Made by a program: the position numbers and the translations under genes | Notes under the pieces: model-generated | Database searches by the model: none | The model's input: the letters and a program-made list of their open reading frames with translations, nothing else | What the model was told of the DNA's origin: nothing | Source: Hydractinia symbiolongicarpus | Lineage: Eukaryota > Cnidaria > Hydrozoa > Anthoathecata > Hydractiniidae | DNA: 64,000 nucleotides | Direction of reading: 5' to 3' | NCBI RefSeq assembly: GCF_029227915.1 | Contig: NC_079880.1 | Location: 20,338,501 to 20,402,500 of the forward strand | Shown: one piece after another, positions 46,609-58,639 of the stretch | How the letters are laid out: every line of letters starts with the position of its first letter | Position numbering within the stretch: the first letter of the stretch is position 1

Positions 46609-46796
46609 ATGTTTAATCAGAAAAAAAAACGATCCATTAAAAGTAAAAGACTGGCCGCTACCACCACACCATTATACACACATTTTGGTAATAATGATGG
46701 CTAAGTGTCTTGGTATTGTGCTACCAACGTCAAGAGTTGACAGGGACAAATATGTGGATATTGACTTGACAAATGTTATTCCTGAACGAAAACAAG
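46609..46796 (+). CDS. Unidentified host gene, exon b
   Basis: Acceptor TTTTTTTTAG, then one base plus 62 open codons (CLIRKKNDPLKVKDWPLPPH, then HYTHILVIMMAKCLGIVLPT) and a donor AAACAAG|GTAAAG. Entry phase matches exon a (42749-42881) and exit phase 1 matches exon c (62534-62755). The other two frames are blocked by stops early (GTT TAA in one). A hydrophobic patch (ILVIMMAKCLGIVL) is flanked by charged residues. No family recognised. The exon begins only ~20 bases after a dispersed repeat. Confidence 0.6.
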
Positions 46797-49230
46797 GTAA
46801 AGACTTGTTTGTGCAAAACATACTATTTCATACAAATATAATTTAAACAAATATATACTGATTTTAATTGCAGTTCCAGTTCTTCAGCTTTTTTTAAATA
46901 ATCACTGTAAAAGTTTCGCAAAAGTTTCCCCAATTTAATTATAGCTACATAGCTACATGCCCGGAAAACAATTTTTTAGGAAGCGGTTTTTAGCTCATTC
47001 TATATATGGGCTAACAGCATTACCTGATTAGTGCTGAGGAGTGTAAAGTCCTCAAAATAGCTGCCTGGTATATACAAAATTGCATTGTATATACAGAATT
47101 ATGGGTCGCAGTTAAGTCGGCAAAATTATTATCTGAAAATGAGCGTCACAAAAGACCTCTTGCGAAGGAATTTGTTTACATTGCGGTTAAGATAGTACCT
47201 GCTTAGCTCACAGCTGAACTCGTCGTTAAGCTCACGTTCAGCAATTTTCAAAGGAAGCCGACAAAAATCGTGCTCAAAGCGATTTATAATTTAGAAAATA
47301 GTAGTATGATTCGTTGCAAAAGGTCATTTTAAAATTAAAATGGCTAAAAAAATTAAGAAATTGATGTTTGGGGAAGAAGAAGAAGAGTTGCCGTTCAGTG
47401 TGAAAGATTTTTCCTTTTTTGTAATTTTGTTAATTCCTTTCTTTCCAGGCTACGTCGTCTACTATGAAGTAGTAACAATAACAAGACTTTCCTTCTAACT
47501 TTCTTTTTCATTCTTTCTCGCATTATATTCGGCTACAAAAGAGTGAACGATGCATCGTAGTGTGAACGTGAAACGAAGTCATCAGGTACCCGCAGCTCCA
47601 AAATTGAAATCGGCTAACACATTATGCGCACTATGGTTAGCTCATCGTTAGCCTATAGTGAGAGCCAACCTCAACGGCACAAGTCCCTCAACAAACAATC
47701 AAATTCTCAGATGCAATTTATAAGAGTGGTCTAAAAATGCGCAAAGATAACTGTCAGATGACCAAAATGTTTGCGTGGGTCACATAAAGGCATGGAAACT
47801 GATTTCAATGATTGCTGCTATACCTAACCTAACTGATAATAGACCTTCAATGCTTTTTTGAAATGATCACATACTTGGAAAGTTTCATCCCAAACTTACT
47901 TGCACAAAACGGCTACACTTTGGTTAATTCTTGAAAACATGTCACCTGGAATTTCGATAGGTCTTCAACTCAGGCCATATACCGATTGAAAAGCTTGATA
48001 AGCACTAGTTCTGTAACTGAAATGCTTCAACACAAACACACCATTTCGTATATCATCTGACATATCACAAAAAGGACTTACTTTTGCATCAGGGTTACTC
48101 AATCTAGCCGAATGCCACTAATGTTCTGTAGAAAAAGAGGCCAAAAATAAAAAATATGGACAACATTTCAAACATTTACAATGTCAGAAGCGATATCAAA
48201 AGACATTACACTACAAACAGGACAAACCAATGCTGATAACTGACGTTTTACATCAAACAGTTCTGTCAAAGTTATACCCAAAATACTTGACAAAAATCTC
48301 CGTTGTCACTAACATCTCACTTGGTAATTCAATGCTGCAGCAGTTTCAGCAAGAAACATCTAAGAAAAAACAGAGCGATAGACAGAACAATGGCTATAAC
48401 TTTCTGCTAGCCCATGCGTTCTACAGCTTCCAAGATCAAATTTCATAAAACAACTATCTAATCGTCAAAGAAGACCACATCATTTCACCATCTTCAATGC
48501 CAAAGAAAGTGTTAAAGGTGCCCTGACACCAATCACCCAGATATCAAAAAGTCAAATAAACAGTTCCTTTCTCTCTTTACTGGCCTGGAACTAACATCTA
48601 GTTTAAAGACACTGAAAAGTCATGCAGCTCCTGACAAGAATATCGTAACAAACAGCCAATTTAGCCAATAATAACTAATAAAATCCTTAAATATCTTAGT
48701 ATAAAGTTAGTATACTTTTCTAACAAATACTCTCCTATTGTTTTCAATAAAGCCACTTACTTCTTAGGCATCAGCCAACTCATTAATTCAAAGAGTTTGA
48801 TTGTTGTCCAAGCTGTCTTTTCCAAATATAGCATACTGATAGAAACCATGTTAAACAATGTTCTAGAATTTTCATAACTACATATAACCATTTCTGCAAG
48901 GCGCAGGACATTGTTTATAACACCAACAGCTCTATCCATCCACTAAGCAATCACTTTATTTATACAATGAAAAGAACTTTAAACAAGGACACCTCAACAA
49001 TGAAGGCCTAGGTCTGTATTTTGTTTTATAGATCAGTCAAACGGTTAATAAGCCATTATAACAATTTTATCTGATTGATCCCTGCTCAATTTCGTAGGGA
49101 ATTTTAAATCCAATAAATGATGAAATTACAATGACTAGAATCCAGTGTCACAAAAATGTCCTGATCAACCTCTGTCTCGACAAAACGGCATTTATTTATC
49201 TCTTCGTTTATTTTTATCAGAAACAATACA
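46797..49230. other. Long intron, unassigned part
   Basis: No confident gene. An ATG at 47340 opens MAKKIKKLMFGEEEEELPFS, continuing with a hydrophobic stretch (FFVILLIPFFPGYVVYY) for about 53 codons, but it has no support beyond composition. The sequence from 47750 to 48700 has the texture of decayed coding DNA on the minus strand with many stops; I could not identify it. Confidence 0.35.
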
Positions 49231-52109
49231 TATCATCATCATTCTCGGCTTAACGTTCGTTTTCCATGCTAGCATGGGTTGGAAGGGGTATATTGATGAA
49301 CCTCTTTCAATCTGATGTAGACTGTGTTAGATCTAAACTCAACTTCCGCTCTATCAAGTCTGTCCTTATAACCTCCTGCCAAGTCTTTCTCGGTCTGCCT
49401 CTATCAAGTCTCTACACTTTCTTACCCAATTATCCTCCTCCATTCTTTCCAAGTGCCCCAGCCAATTCAATCTTCTTATCTGGATAACATCTTTAATTCT
49501 ACAGAGACTTAGCCTGCTTCTTAGCTCATCTGAACTCTTTCTGTCTCTCAGACTGGCATTACACATCCACCCAACCATTCTCATATCATTCCTTTCTAAA
49601 CGGTCAAAATCTTCCTGCTTCACTGCCCATGTCTCACTACCGTACCAACATAACACTTCTTACACAGGCCTCATACAACCTACTTTTTACCTCAATTGAC
49701 AGGACTCTGCTAGTCAACAAAGGAAGTAACTCTCTGAACTTTTTCCAAGCAGAACATATTCTGCAAGTAACACTTCTTCCAACACCCCCTTCACTGCCCA
49801 ACATATCACCTAAGTAGCAGAAGTTCTCAACTATCTCTAACAAGCCACTGTTGTACATCATTAAAGCTGGAAATACTTCATTCTCTATAATCTCACCTTT
49901 GCAACGCTTGCATACAAACTGAATGTCCGCTCTTAACCTTCCACTAATACTACTACACTTCTTATGTACCCAATGCTTGCAAGTCTGACAAAAAATTGAG
50001 TTACTACCAACCCCTTTCCTGCAAATTCCACAAGGCCACTTTCCAACTACAAGGTCAAACTTAGCTGCAATGCTACTAATCATGACTTTAGACTTTGCTG
50101 TGTTTACCTTTAGCCCTTTCTCTTCTAGTCCTTTCTTCCACTTCTCAAACTTTTCAACTAATTCTTCCATCGACTCTGCTATGAGAACGAAATCATCTGC
50201 ATACAATAACTCCCATGGACAACCTGTTCTGAACTCCATTAACAGCGCTTCTAATACTAAAATAAACAACAAAGGACTAAGTACAGAACCCTGATGTACA
50301 CCAACATTTACACTAAATTCATCACTAAGTGAATCGTTAATCCTGACACGACTTCTAGCATTGCTGTATATACATAGACTGTACCATGGTAACTAGCCAC
50401 TCATCCACACCTAATTTTCTGATAGCCCACCAAATAACTTTACGTGGCACTCTATCAAAAGCTTTCTCTAAATCTACAAAGGCAAAATAGAGATTCTTTC
50501 TCTTTCCTAAATACTTTTTCTGAAGCTGTCTGAGTAAAAATATTGCATCTGTAGTGCCACGCCCTGGAGCCAAGCCAAGTTGCATCTTATCTATATCAAT
50601 TCTTTCTCAAGTAACTTATCAATCACTTTTTCAATAACTTTCCTTACTTGATCAACTAACTTCAAACCTCTATAGTTACCCCTTTCTAATGCATCGCCCT
50701 TGCCCTTGAAACAATTCACTATTACACTCGACTGCCACTCACTCGGAATAGCACCATCGTTTATAATCTGGTTAGCAAGACTTGTAATAAGCTCAACTCC
50801 AATATATCCAGATGCTTTTACCATCTCTGCAACAATACCTGATACTCCTGCAGCCTTGCCAATCTTCAATTTTCTTCCTGTGTTGATCTGCATAGCTGGC
50901 CCTTCTACAACAGCATCATCAGACAAATTATTCTCGTCCCAATCAAACTCAGTGTTAAGCAACCTCTGATAATGATTCTTCCAGGCTACCCTTTTCTCCT
51001 CCTCTGTGCTAGCCAAAACACCTTCATCATTACGTATACACTTCTCACCTACAACATCTTGATTAGTCTTCTTCATTTGCTTTGCTATCTTGAAAACCTA
51101 ATTGCGCTGGTCTTCCCTTCTTAGCACATCTGCAAATCTGTTTCTCTTTGCTTTTGATTTTGCCTTATACACTGCTGTACGAGCGCGACGCTTAGCTTCT
51201 AAGTAAATATTTTTACTACCACCTGACTTCCACTCTTTCCAAAGTTTCCTCTTTTCCTTTATACACTGGTCAACCTCATTATTCCACCACCAGGTCTGTC
51301 TATGTCTAGCTGGTCCTTTCGTCCACCCACAGGTATCATCAGAAGCTTCTAGAAGACAATTCTTCAAAGTAGTCCAAGTACTTTCAACATTGTCACTATC
51401 ACATTGACCATTGTGGGCTAACTGCTGAACTTTTGCACTAAATTGTGTTGCTATAATCTCTTCCTTCAGCTTCTAGACTTTTTGACGGGGCCTGTACTAT
51501 CCCTTGGCTTCTTTAACACTCTTCAAGATAATATCACAAACCAGCAACCTATGCTGGGAAACACACTCTTTTCCCTGATATAACTTTTACGTCCTTCACC
51601 ACTTTCTTGTCTGACTTTCTAACCAGGAAGTAATCTATCTGTGTCTTACAACCACCTGATTCATATGTTATTAGCCTACTCTGTCTCTTACTGAATGATG
51701 TGTTGCAAACCACCATGTCCGTTGCCATTCCAAACTCAAGCAATCTCTCCCCTTCCTTATTTCTCCTCCCAAATCCATAGCCTCCATGCACACCTCTATA
51801 ACCTTCAGATGACTTCCCAACAAGACCATTAAAGTCACTGCCCACCATGACAAGTTCGGTGTCTCCAAACTTTGATGTGACTGCTATTAACTCATCATAA
51901 AACTTATCTTTATCTTCCTCACTGAGTCCACACTGTGGAGCATAAACTGACAGAAAAGTGACAATCCTATTACCTATCAAAAACTTTATCACTATAATAC
52001 GACTATTAACACGGATAACATCTATTACTTTTATGTAACCTTTATATTGCAGTCTTGTCAATGAAAAATTACTGTTTACAGCATCAAGGCAGGCATTATC
52101 GAATGACAT
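49231..52109 (-). mobile_element. RTE-like LINE, nearly complete ORF with several breaks
   Basis: Minus strand, 5' to 3'. An AP endonuclease part (52109-51549): SVYAPQCGLSEEDKDKF, VGSDFNGLVG, CKTQIDYFLV, missing its first motif, so 5'-truncated. A linker (51367-51098). The reverse transcriptase: LAPGRGTTDAIFLLRQLQ, FVDLEKAFDRV, GVHQGSVLSPLLF, LLYADDFVLIAE. A PHD-like C4HC3 finger (CGICRKGVGSNSIFC to CKRC), then FCYLGDMLGSEGG. A C-terminal WYGSETWAVKQ and RRLNWLGHLERM block to 49366. The 3' end keeps a short ATGATG tail typical of RTE elements. Frame breaks occur near 51500, 51085, 50590, 50360 and 49645, so it is inactive. It sits in the long intron of the unidentified host gene, in opposite orientation. 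Confidence 0.85.
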
Positions 52110-54825
52110 TTTGGGAGTACATTCGTAGTCAATTAAGATTCAGAAGTTAATAGCAAAAATTTATTATTTGTACTAGAGATGAATAAATATATAGCTAGCG
52201 TTACTGAGCACCCAAAAGCCCGCTGTTTGTAATGTAAACGCTGTTTTTTGTATGTCTTCTCTTTGGACGTAGTAGTCAAACTTTCCTTTTTTTTCACAGT
52301 TTAAATTATTATAGCAAAAAACAGCATTAAATGAAATTAAGATGTTTTAATTAATAGAAACAACGAAGATATAGTCGTAATATCCCGCCATATTTCCGTT
52401 TGAAACATATTACACTTGTTCTGAAATAACCTTTCAATTAAAAGTCATAAGTTTTAGTATCATAACAAACGGCATGGACATTTAAAATAGTTAAAGATAG
52501 TTGAAGCACTATGGAGATAATGAAATTTAGAGCAGGAAAGGGGAAATTCTGAAAATTTAGGTATTCTAATTGTCTAGATCTGATACTGTTTCTATAAGGA
52601 AGCGACTAGCTGTTTGAACAAAGGAAAATAAAAAGTAAGACAGCTAGCGAGGTGAAGCTATTTTTGAAAACAAAAACAAGAAGAGGTTGCTGTTGCAAGA
52701 AAGTCTGATTTCAGTAAGTTAAAACGTTTAAATAACAAAGAATAACACAGAAACCTCGATTGATTTATCTGATTTATCATGTTCGGAACTTTGTTGATAC
52801 ACTTATAAAAGCATTATGATGGAAACACAGCTACGGATGCTCTTCCTCATTCATTTTTTTTCTGTAAGGCAAATGAATCCAGCAACCATGTGATCGATTT
52901 TGCCGTGCGTTTATTATCGTATGTTTCTTGCAATGAATTGTAATGGCGGTTCTGTAGGCGAAGCGAAATTGGGGTGAGTTTGCTATTTCTATGAATCATT
53001 TGAACATGTTCTGGTTGTCAGTTTTCTATAAAATTTTCAGGATAATGTTCTCTTATGTATATCTTTCATTTTTTACAGTAAAATAGGCACCTCAAAAAAA
53101 ATTGCCTACATGGTGATTATGCACCTTTAAGTTCCTCTAATAAAATTTTCTTTTGTTTTCACAATTCCTTTTAGAGGAGGAAAATTTGTCCATTAGTTTA
53201 TTTACTGAGTAGTATGGGTGGCAAGTGTCATTCTTCTTAATTTAATTAATAAGTCTAGTATGTTTATTATTGCAAAAAATAATAAATGAACTCTTCCCAT
53301 GGTTATTTATTTATTTTGTTTCAAAAATTCGAAATTTTAAAAATAACCCCTGCTACAATATAAAAACACTCAAGATGGATAAGATGTAAATTAAGTTTTG
53401 TAATAATGCGTTCTGCTTTGTTGTGTCTGAGGGGTAGTCGTTCTGTGAAGGTTAACGTGGAGCCAGCTGATGACTTCAGCTTCGCATGTGACGAAGCCAG
53501 GCTTTGACATTCTGTCTTAGTTATTATAGTCTACATCATCTTCACGAAAAATTTTTAACTCGTTTTTTATATAATATATAAATAATTTTATTACTTTATT
53601 ATGGTGTATTTTATAAACTTTTAAAAATGATATTGTAATTATAAATTAGTATAGTAAAATAGTATTTAGGTCAAAGAAATTCAGCATTTGACAGTAATAA
53701 TAGTGCACCACAAAAAGATTTTCTGATACTGAAAAACTCAAACACATACTAACGCTAGTAGCAACTCTAGCAACTCGTTGTGCAAAAGTAGTGATTTTTT
53801 GGCAAAAATACAATATATATATGCAGAAATTTTCTTTTCAGAAGGTACGAGAAATTTAGGTCGCGTGAAAATGAACAAAAACATAACTAAGAAATTTTGT
53901 AAAACCTCTTTTTCACAGAATTATAAAATTAAATATTGATAATAATCACTATAGTGGTGGCCAACGTCAATCCAACATTGATGAAGCTTTTAGTGTCAAA
54001 AATCCAAGCAAAGTTATACTTTTATAAAGTTAAAACCCTTATTTTGAAAGAAATGAAATACATCGAGCTGTACAATCCGTAGTATGCGAAAATGTCAGGA
54101 ATTAAAGGGATGCGCGTTGTAAGGTACTCTTTCAACCAGAAAATAATACTCGGAACGTAGATAATAATAGAGACTTTCGCGTTGACGCTTTCGGAGATGA
54201 GAAGGCGAACAAAGCAGCTTGTGGGGTTTTTTTTCACATAAAAATAACGGCACTAGTTATGTTGTAAAGAAAATTGTGAAATATTTTTATATATTTCCAC
54301 ACTTGATCTCCCAAAAACAATATTTACATTAACGGTTGCCACTTTTATCGAAGGAAAGTCCAATCGGTCATTCGTGACTTCACACCTTGTACATAGCTCA
54401 CTTAAAAATTTATTGAGAGGTTTGAGTGTTAAAGAATTTAACAACATGCGAAAGTAGGTAAATAAAGTAAAACTTCCAGGTAAAGATACCGTTTGATAAA
54501 ATAGTTCAGATTTAGAACATATATCAGTAAAAAGACTCTTCGCAACAGTACAAAAGTTTTTAACCACAAACAACCAAATGCCTTAAAGAATGAAGAGTTA
54601 TATTTTCCCCTGTTAGTTTTGGATTGGTGACTTAAATTTACTTCCACGATGCAACAAAACAAAGAAGAAACTTGAGTTTTAGGAAATAATTAAAAATTGT
54701 ATAATAAAATTTTTAAAAAAATGAGTTGAGGGGAGGGTACGAAAGACGAGGGGTAGGGGGGTACAAAGCCTATTTATTAGCATTTTTAACTAACTTTTAT
54801 TCTCGGTCCAAACTTATTTGTTCTA
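52110..54825. other. Non-coding intron sequence
   Basis: AT-rich, no gene recognised. Minus-strand frames at 54022-54662 are overlapping, hydrophobic and without motifs. Confidence 0.35.
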
Positions 54826-55164
54826 TTAGACAAAAAAATAACCTATCTTTTCGTGAAAAAGTATCAGTCAAATTTCTTACGCTGATTTTATATGATTTTT
54901 TTTTCTATTGAATTTTTAAGAATCTTAATAATTCTCTTGGTATACTTTGTGTCGCAAACGTGCTCCACAATTTCACTTCACTCGCGAAGCTCAATTGCTT
55001 CACAAAAAATAACCTACCTTTTCGTGAAAAAATATCAGTCATATTTCCTTAAACTGATTTTATATGATTTTTTTTCTATCGAAATTTTGAGAATCTCAGG
55101 AATTCTCTTGGTATGCAAGCAAACGTGCTCCACAATTTCGCTTCGCTTGCGAAGCTGTTCTGTC
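54826..55164 (+). repeat. ~170-bp tandem duplication
   Basis: AAAAAATAACCTATCTTTTC at about 54834 recurs at about 55004, and the blocks GTGAAAAAGTATCAGTCA, GATTTTATATGATTTTTTT and GTGCTCCACAATTTC follow in both. Each copy ends in a GCGAAGC-rich patch (CTTCGCTTGCGAAGC in the second). Confidence 0.75.
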
Positions 55165-55480
55165 CGGATAATAAACGCTGCCCTGATTAAGTACGGCAGC
55201 TTGCCCCGATTAAGAACAGGGCAGAAAATACATAATCAGGGCAACATAATCAGGATGGGCTGGCTTATTACTCAAAAAATATTATTTGGCACTTATAAAA
55301 GCAACATAATCAGGGCAGACCAGTTATATACGACAGTCTAATATTATTTCTCAATTATTATAGAACACACAGAATTGGGGAAGGCCAGCTTATGTATGAC
55401 AGTCAAATATTGTTTGAAACAAATATAATCAGGGCCGAAACAAATATAATCGGGGCCGACCGTCATCACTTCTGACAAGC
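55165..55480 (+). repeat. Cluster of the motif ATAATCAGGGC
   Basis: At least seven copies of TAATCAGGGC or close variants (CCTGATTA inverted at 55181, then 55232, 55242, 55300, 55310, 55427, 55447) within 300 bases. Related words (ATAATCCGG, ATAATCGGACC, ATAATCTGGC) resume at 57013-57085 beyond the truncated LINE. Non-coding. Confidence 0.6.
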
Positions 55481-55796
55481 ATTTAGCCCTGGTGGCAAAG
55501 TTGTTGTTGTTCTCAAATGAAACAAAATTTTGTGGCAAATACTAAATTTTGGGATTCGCAAGTTTAATAACTTTTCACTAAACTTAACTCAACCGCAAAA
55601 AAAATAATTTAGGTTATGTGAAATTTAGTTACTTCAAAGTATATTATGTTGAAATGTATTACTACAAGAGTACTTTATACTAAGAATTACGTCTAGACTT
55701 TTTTCTTTCGCCATGTCTAGTTTTTAAGGGTGTTCCATCTTGCAGAGAATGTTTAATTCACTAAAGTTCCAAGAAAATGACAATCACAGCCTGCCT

Positions 55797-55922
55797 GGCC
55801 AGATATTTATATCATAGCCAGGAGACCCAGCGTAATTTTTCTTACCACTGGGAAATCGAATTAGTTAAGGAGGGAAAAATTACGCTGGGTCTCAAACGAT
55901 TTTTCTGCGGCTAAGATCTGGC
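55797..55922. mobile_element. Short hairpin (MITE-like) element
   Basis: GGCCAGAT at 55797 mirrors ATCTGGCC ending 55922. Inside, GAGACCCAGCGTAATTTTTC (about 55822) is the exact inverse of GAAAAATTACGCTGGGTCTC (about 55874). About 126 bases in all with a central spacer near 55843-55872. No coding sequence. Confidence 0.7.
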
Positions 55923-56151
55923 CTCGCTTTTTAATTGGCTAATTCTATTGTTCTTTTCTCACGTGGTCCGTAGGGAAAGCCCTTTTCATCCAAGTATTCC
56001 AGCGAATGGTTTCACTTACCCTAACAAACATTAGTAAACTGGGGGTTTTCCGCTGAGTCATTCGTTTGCGTATAAGCTTTAGTGTGAGAGAAACTTATTT
56101 TATCAACTTGAAGAAGAAAGCTTAGTTAACTAGGCTATTTATATCAGCGTT

Positions 56152-57013
56152 CATGATAAGTAGCATTGCAGCCAAGTGTGACCTTGTAGTTGGTAAGTGG
56201 CCTTGTGGAGTTTGCAGGAAAGGGGTTGGTAGTAACTCAATTTTTTGTCAGACTTGCAAGCATTGGGTACATAAGAAGTGCAGTAGTATTAGTGGTAGGT
56301 TAAGAGCTGACATACAGTTTGTATGCAAGCGTTGCATAGGTGAGATTATAGAGAATGAAGTATTTCCAGCTTTAATGATGTACAACAGTGGCTCGTTAGA
56401 GATAGTTGAGAACTTCTGTTACTTAGGTGATATGTTGGGCAGTAAAGGGGGTGTTGGAAGAAGTGTTACTTGCAGGATAGGTTCTGCTTGGAAAAAGTTT
56501 AGAGAGTTACTTCCTTTATTGACTAGCAGAGTCCTGTCAATTGAGGTAAAAGGTAGGTTGTATGAGGCCTGTGTAAGAAGTGTTATGTTGGTACGGTAGT
56601 GAGACATGGGCAGTGAAGCAGGAAGATTTTGACCGTTTAGAAAGGAATGATATGAGAATGGTTGGGTGGATGTGTAATGCCAGTCTGAGAGACAGAAAGA
56701 GTTCAGATGAGCTAAGAAGCAGGCTAAGTCTCTGTAGAATTAAAGATGTTATCCAGATAAGAAGATTGAATTGGCTGGGGCACTTGGAAAGAATGGAGGA
56801 GGATAATTGGGTAAGAAAGTGTAGAGACTTGATAGAGGCAGACCGAGAAAGACTTGGCAGGAGGTTATAAGGACAGACTTGATAGAGGGGAAGTTGAGTT
56901 TAGATCTAACACAGTCTAGATCAGATTGAAAGAGGGTCATTAATATACCCCTTCCAACTCATGCTAGCATGGAAAACGGAAGTTAAGCCGAGAATGATGA
57001 TGATGATGATGAT
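56152..57013 (+). mobile_element. 5'-truncated RTE-like LINE copy
   Basis: Same family as 49231-52109 and nearly identical to its 3' third. Starts at ATGATAAGTAGCATTGCAGC, keeps the PHD-like finger (CGVCRKGVGSNSIFC ... HWVHKKC), FCYLGDMLGSKGG and the WYGSETWAVKQ to RRLNWLGHLERM block in a second frame, and ends in GAGAATGATGATGATGATGA. 5' truncation and an ATG-repeat tail are hallmarks of target-primed insertion. Lies inverted relative to the longer copy, 4 kb away. Confidence 0.9.
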
Positions 57014-57112
57014 AATCCGGTCACCACGACATAACCAGTGCAAAAAAAACATAATCGGACCATGCTTACATAATCTGGCTGACCCGGTTGTAAACAGGCC
57101 GTTTTCGCAATA

Positions 57113-58120
57113 TGGGCAGAACAAAGCTCAATCGCTTCGCGAAAATTTGGCCATCTAAACCTGTCATTATTAGTGCTATTGCCGCAGTTCCAAAAGAAGA
57201 CACTAAGGACCTCCGCATTATTCACTATTGTTCCATGCCTACGGGTCTTGGTGTCAACTCTTACATTGACATTGACAAGAAAAAATTCCAAACACTTGAT
57301 GATACTGCTCGTTTGTTGCGTCCTGGCTACTATATGGCTAAGGTTGACTTAGGACATGAGTACAGACCTGTCCCAGTACACCCTGCTAATTGGTCAGCAT
57401 TGGAGCTAAAATGGCGTTACAGAGGTCACAAGCATTTTACTTTTGGTTGAAACTAGACTCCCTTTTGGAGGGAAAAAGTGCACCAGGTATCTTCAATTGC
57501 CTCGCTCAGGCAGTCTGCCGGATGATGGCTAGTTTTCCATTACTGTTTAGGCTTGGACCAGTTTACCTTAGAATTGATGTTAGATGTTCTGTTTTTCCGT
57601 GAAACTACCTATTCTATATCCACAAAAAGTAGTTACCATACACATTATGCCACCTACAGGAACTTTGGCGATCTCATGTCGATGTCACTAGTACCTGCCT
57701 CTAATAGTTTTTTGTGTTTACATGCAGCCTATCTTGCCAGGTTCTTCTTACCACAATCTGTCCTTCAGTATATCAATTTTGTTGGGCTCTTGCATCGTAG
57801 ATGGGTTTTCCCAAGTAACTTTCCCAGAACTGGACTTCTCTACCCCTAAGCTATGCATTTTTACTTATATCATTTATGCCTTGTATGAAGCAAGTACTTT
57901 TAGAGTTGTGCATTCCTGCTTCTCAATATGGGACCCACTCATTCCGACAAGGTGGTGCTACCTTTGCATTAGAAGCAGGGGTTCCTTTAGATGTCACCTC
58001 ACTTTTGGGTGATTGGAAGTCCGATGCCATGTATCTTTACCTACATATGCCCCTGGCGCAGCATGTGTCTGCCCAACAGATTATTGCATCACATTTAGCT
58101 TGGTTTTTATTTCTCTTTTT
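57113..58120 (+). pseudogene. DIRS-like retrotransposon remnant (RT start plus tyrosine recombinase)
   Basis: First part (57145-57540): KPVIISAIAAVPKED, MPTGLGVNSYIDIDKKKF, YYMAKVDLGHEYRPVPVH, WRYRGHKHFTFG, then in another frame LPFGG and SAPGIFNCLAQAV, the start of a DIRS-type reverse transcriptase. Second part (57600-58100): YSISTKSSYHTHYATYRNF, AAYLARFFLPQSVLQYINFV (N-terminal DNA-binding part of the recombinase), then YGTHSFRQGGATFALEAG and LLGDWKSDAMYLYL, which hold the histidine, arginine and catalytic tyrosine. The rest of the reverse transcriptase, the RNase H and the middle of the recombinase are deleted, and frames shift several times. The order RT then YR identifies the class. Inactive. 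Confidence 0.8.
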
Positions 58121-58639
58121 CACACCTATTCACTTTGGATTGGCACTTCAACTATTGCCTAGACTTGTGCTATTCAATAGTTTTTAGTCTTTTTTATGCA
58201 GTTTTTGGTTTAGTCTTTGAAACAGTCCTCAGCATTGTTGCCTTTTATCATTCAGCAGATTATACTCTTACTATATAACATAGATGTTTTTACGTATTAT
58301 ATAGCCTGTACTTTGTTTTATGAGCCTTTGTTCTTGTATTTATCCAAGCTTATAAGACACCGTTTATTTTCATTTTATGTTTGTAGGTTGTATATACTAT
58401 AGTCACTTTTGTAGAAGAACTGACACTATGCACACTTAACTTCTTATTGGTTCAGTTTAAATAAACTTTAATAACTCCTGTCTCTTCAAGCGGCTTCTTC
58501 CAACTTTCTTCCGCATGGTATGTTACAAAGAATTGCAATTCAGGAATTGCAAGTCAGGCGAGTTCAGGAAAGTGCGGGTGATTTCAGAGGACAGCTGCCA
58601 ATTTAATTCAAAAATTTGCCTGAACTTGCCCTTATATAT
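58121..58639. other. Non-coding stretch between two retroelements
   Basis: AT-rich. Near 58531-58620 short words built on CAGGAATTGCAAGTCAGG / AGTTCAGG repeat a few times. No gene recognised. Confidence 0.35.

Noticed and set aside
50700-50969. Plus-strand open frame within the RTE LINE
   Set aside because: Antisense shadow of the reverse transcriptase.
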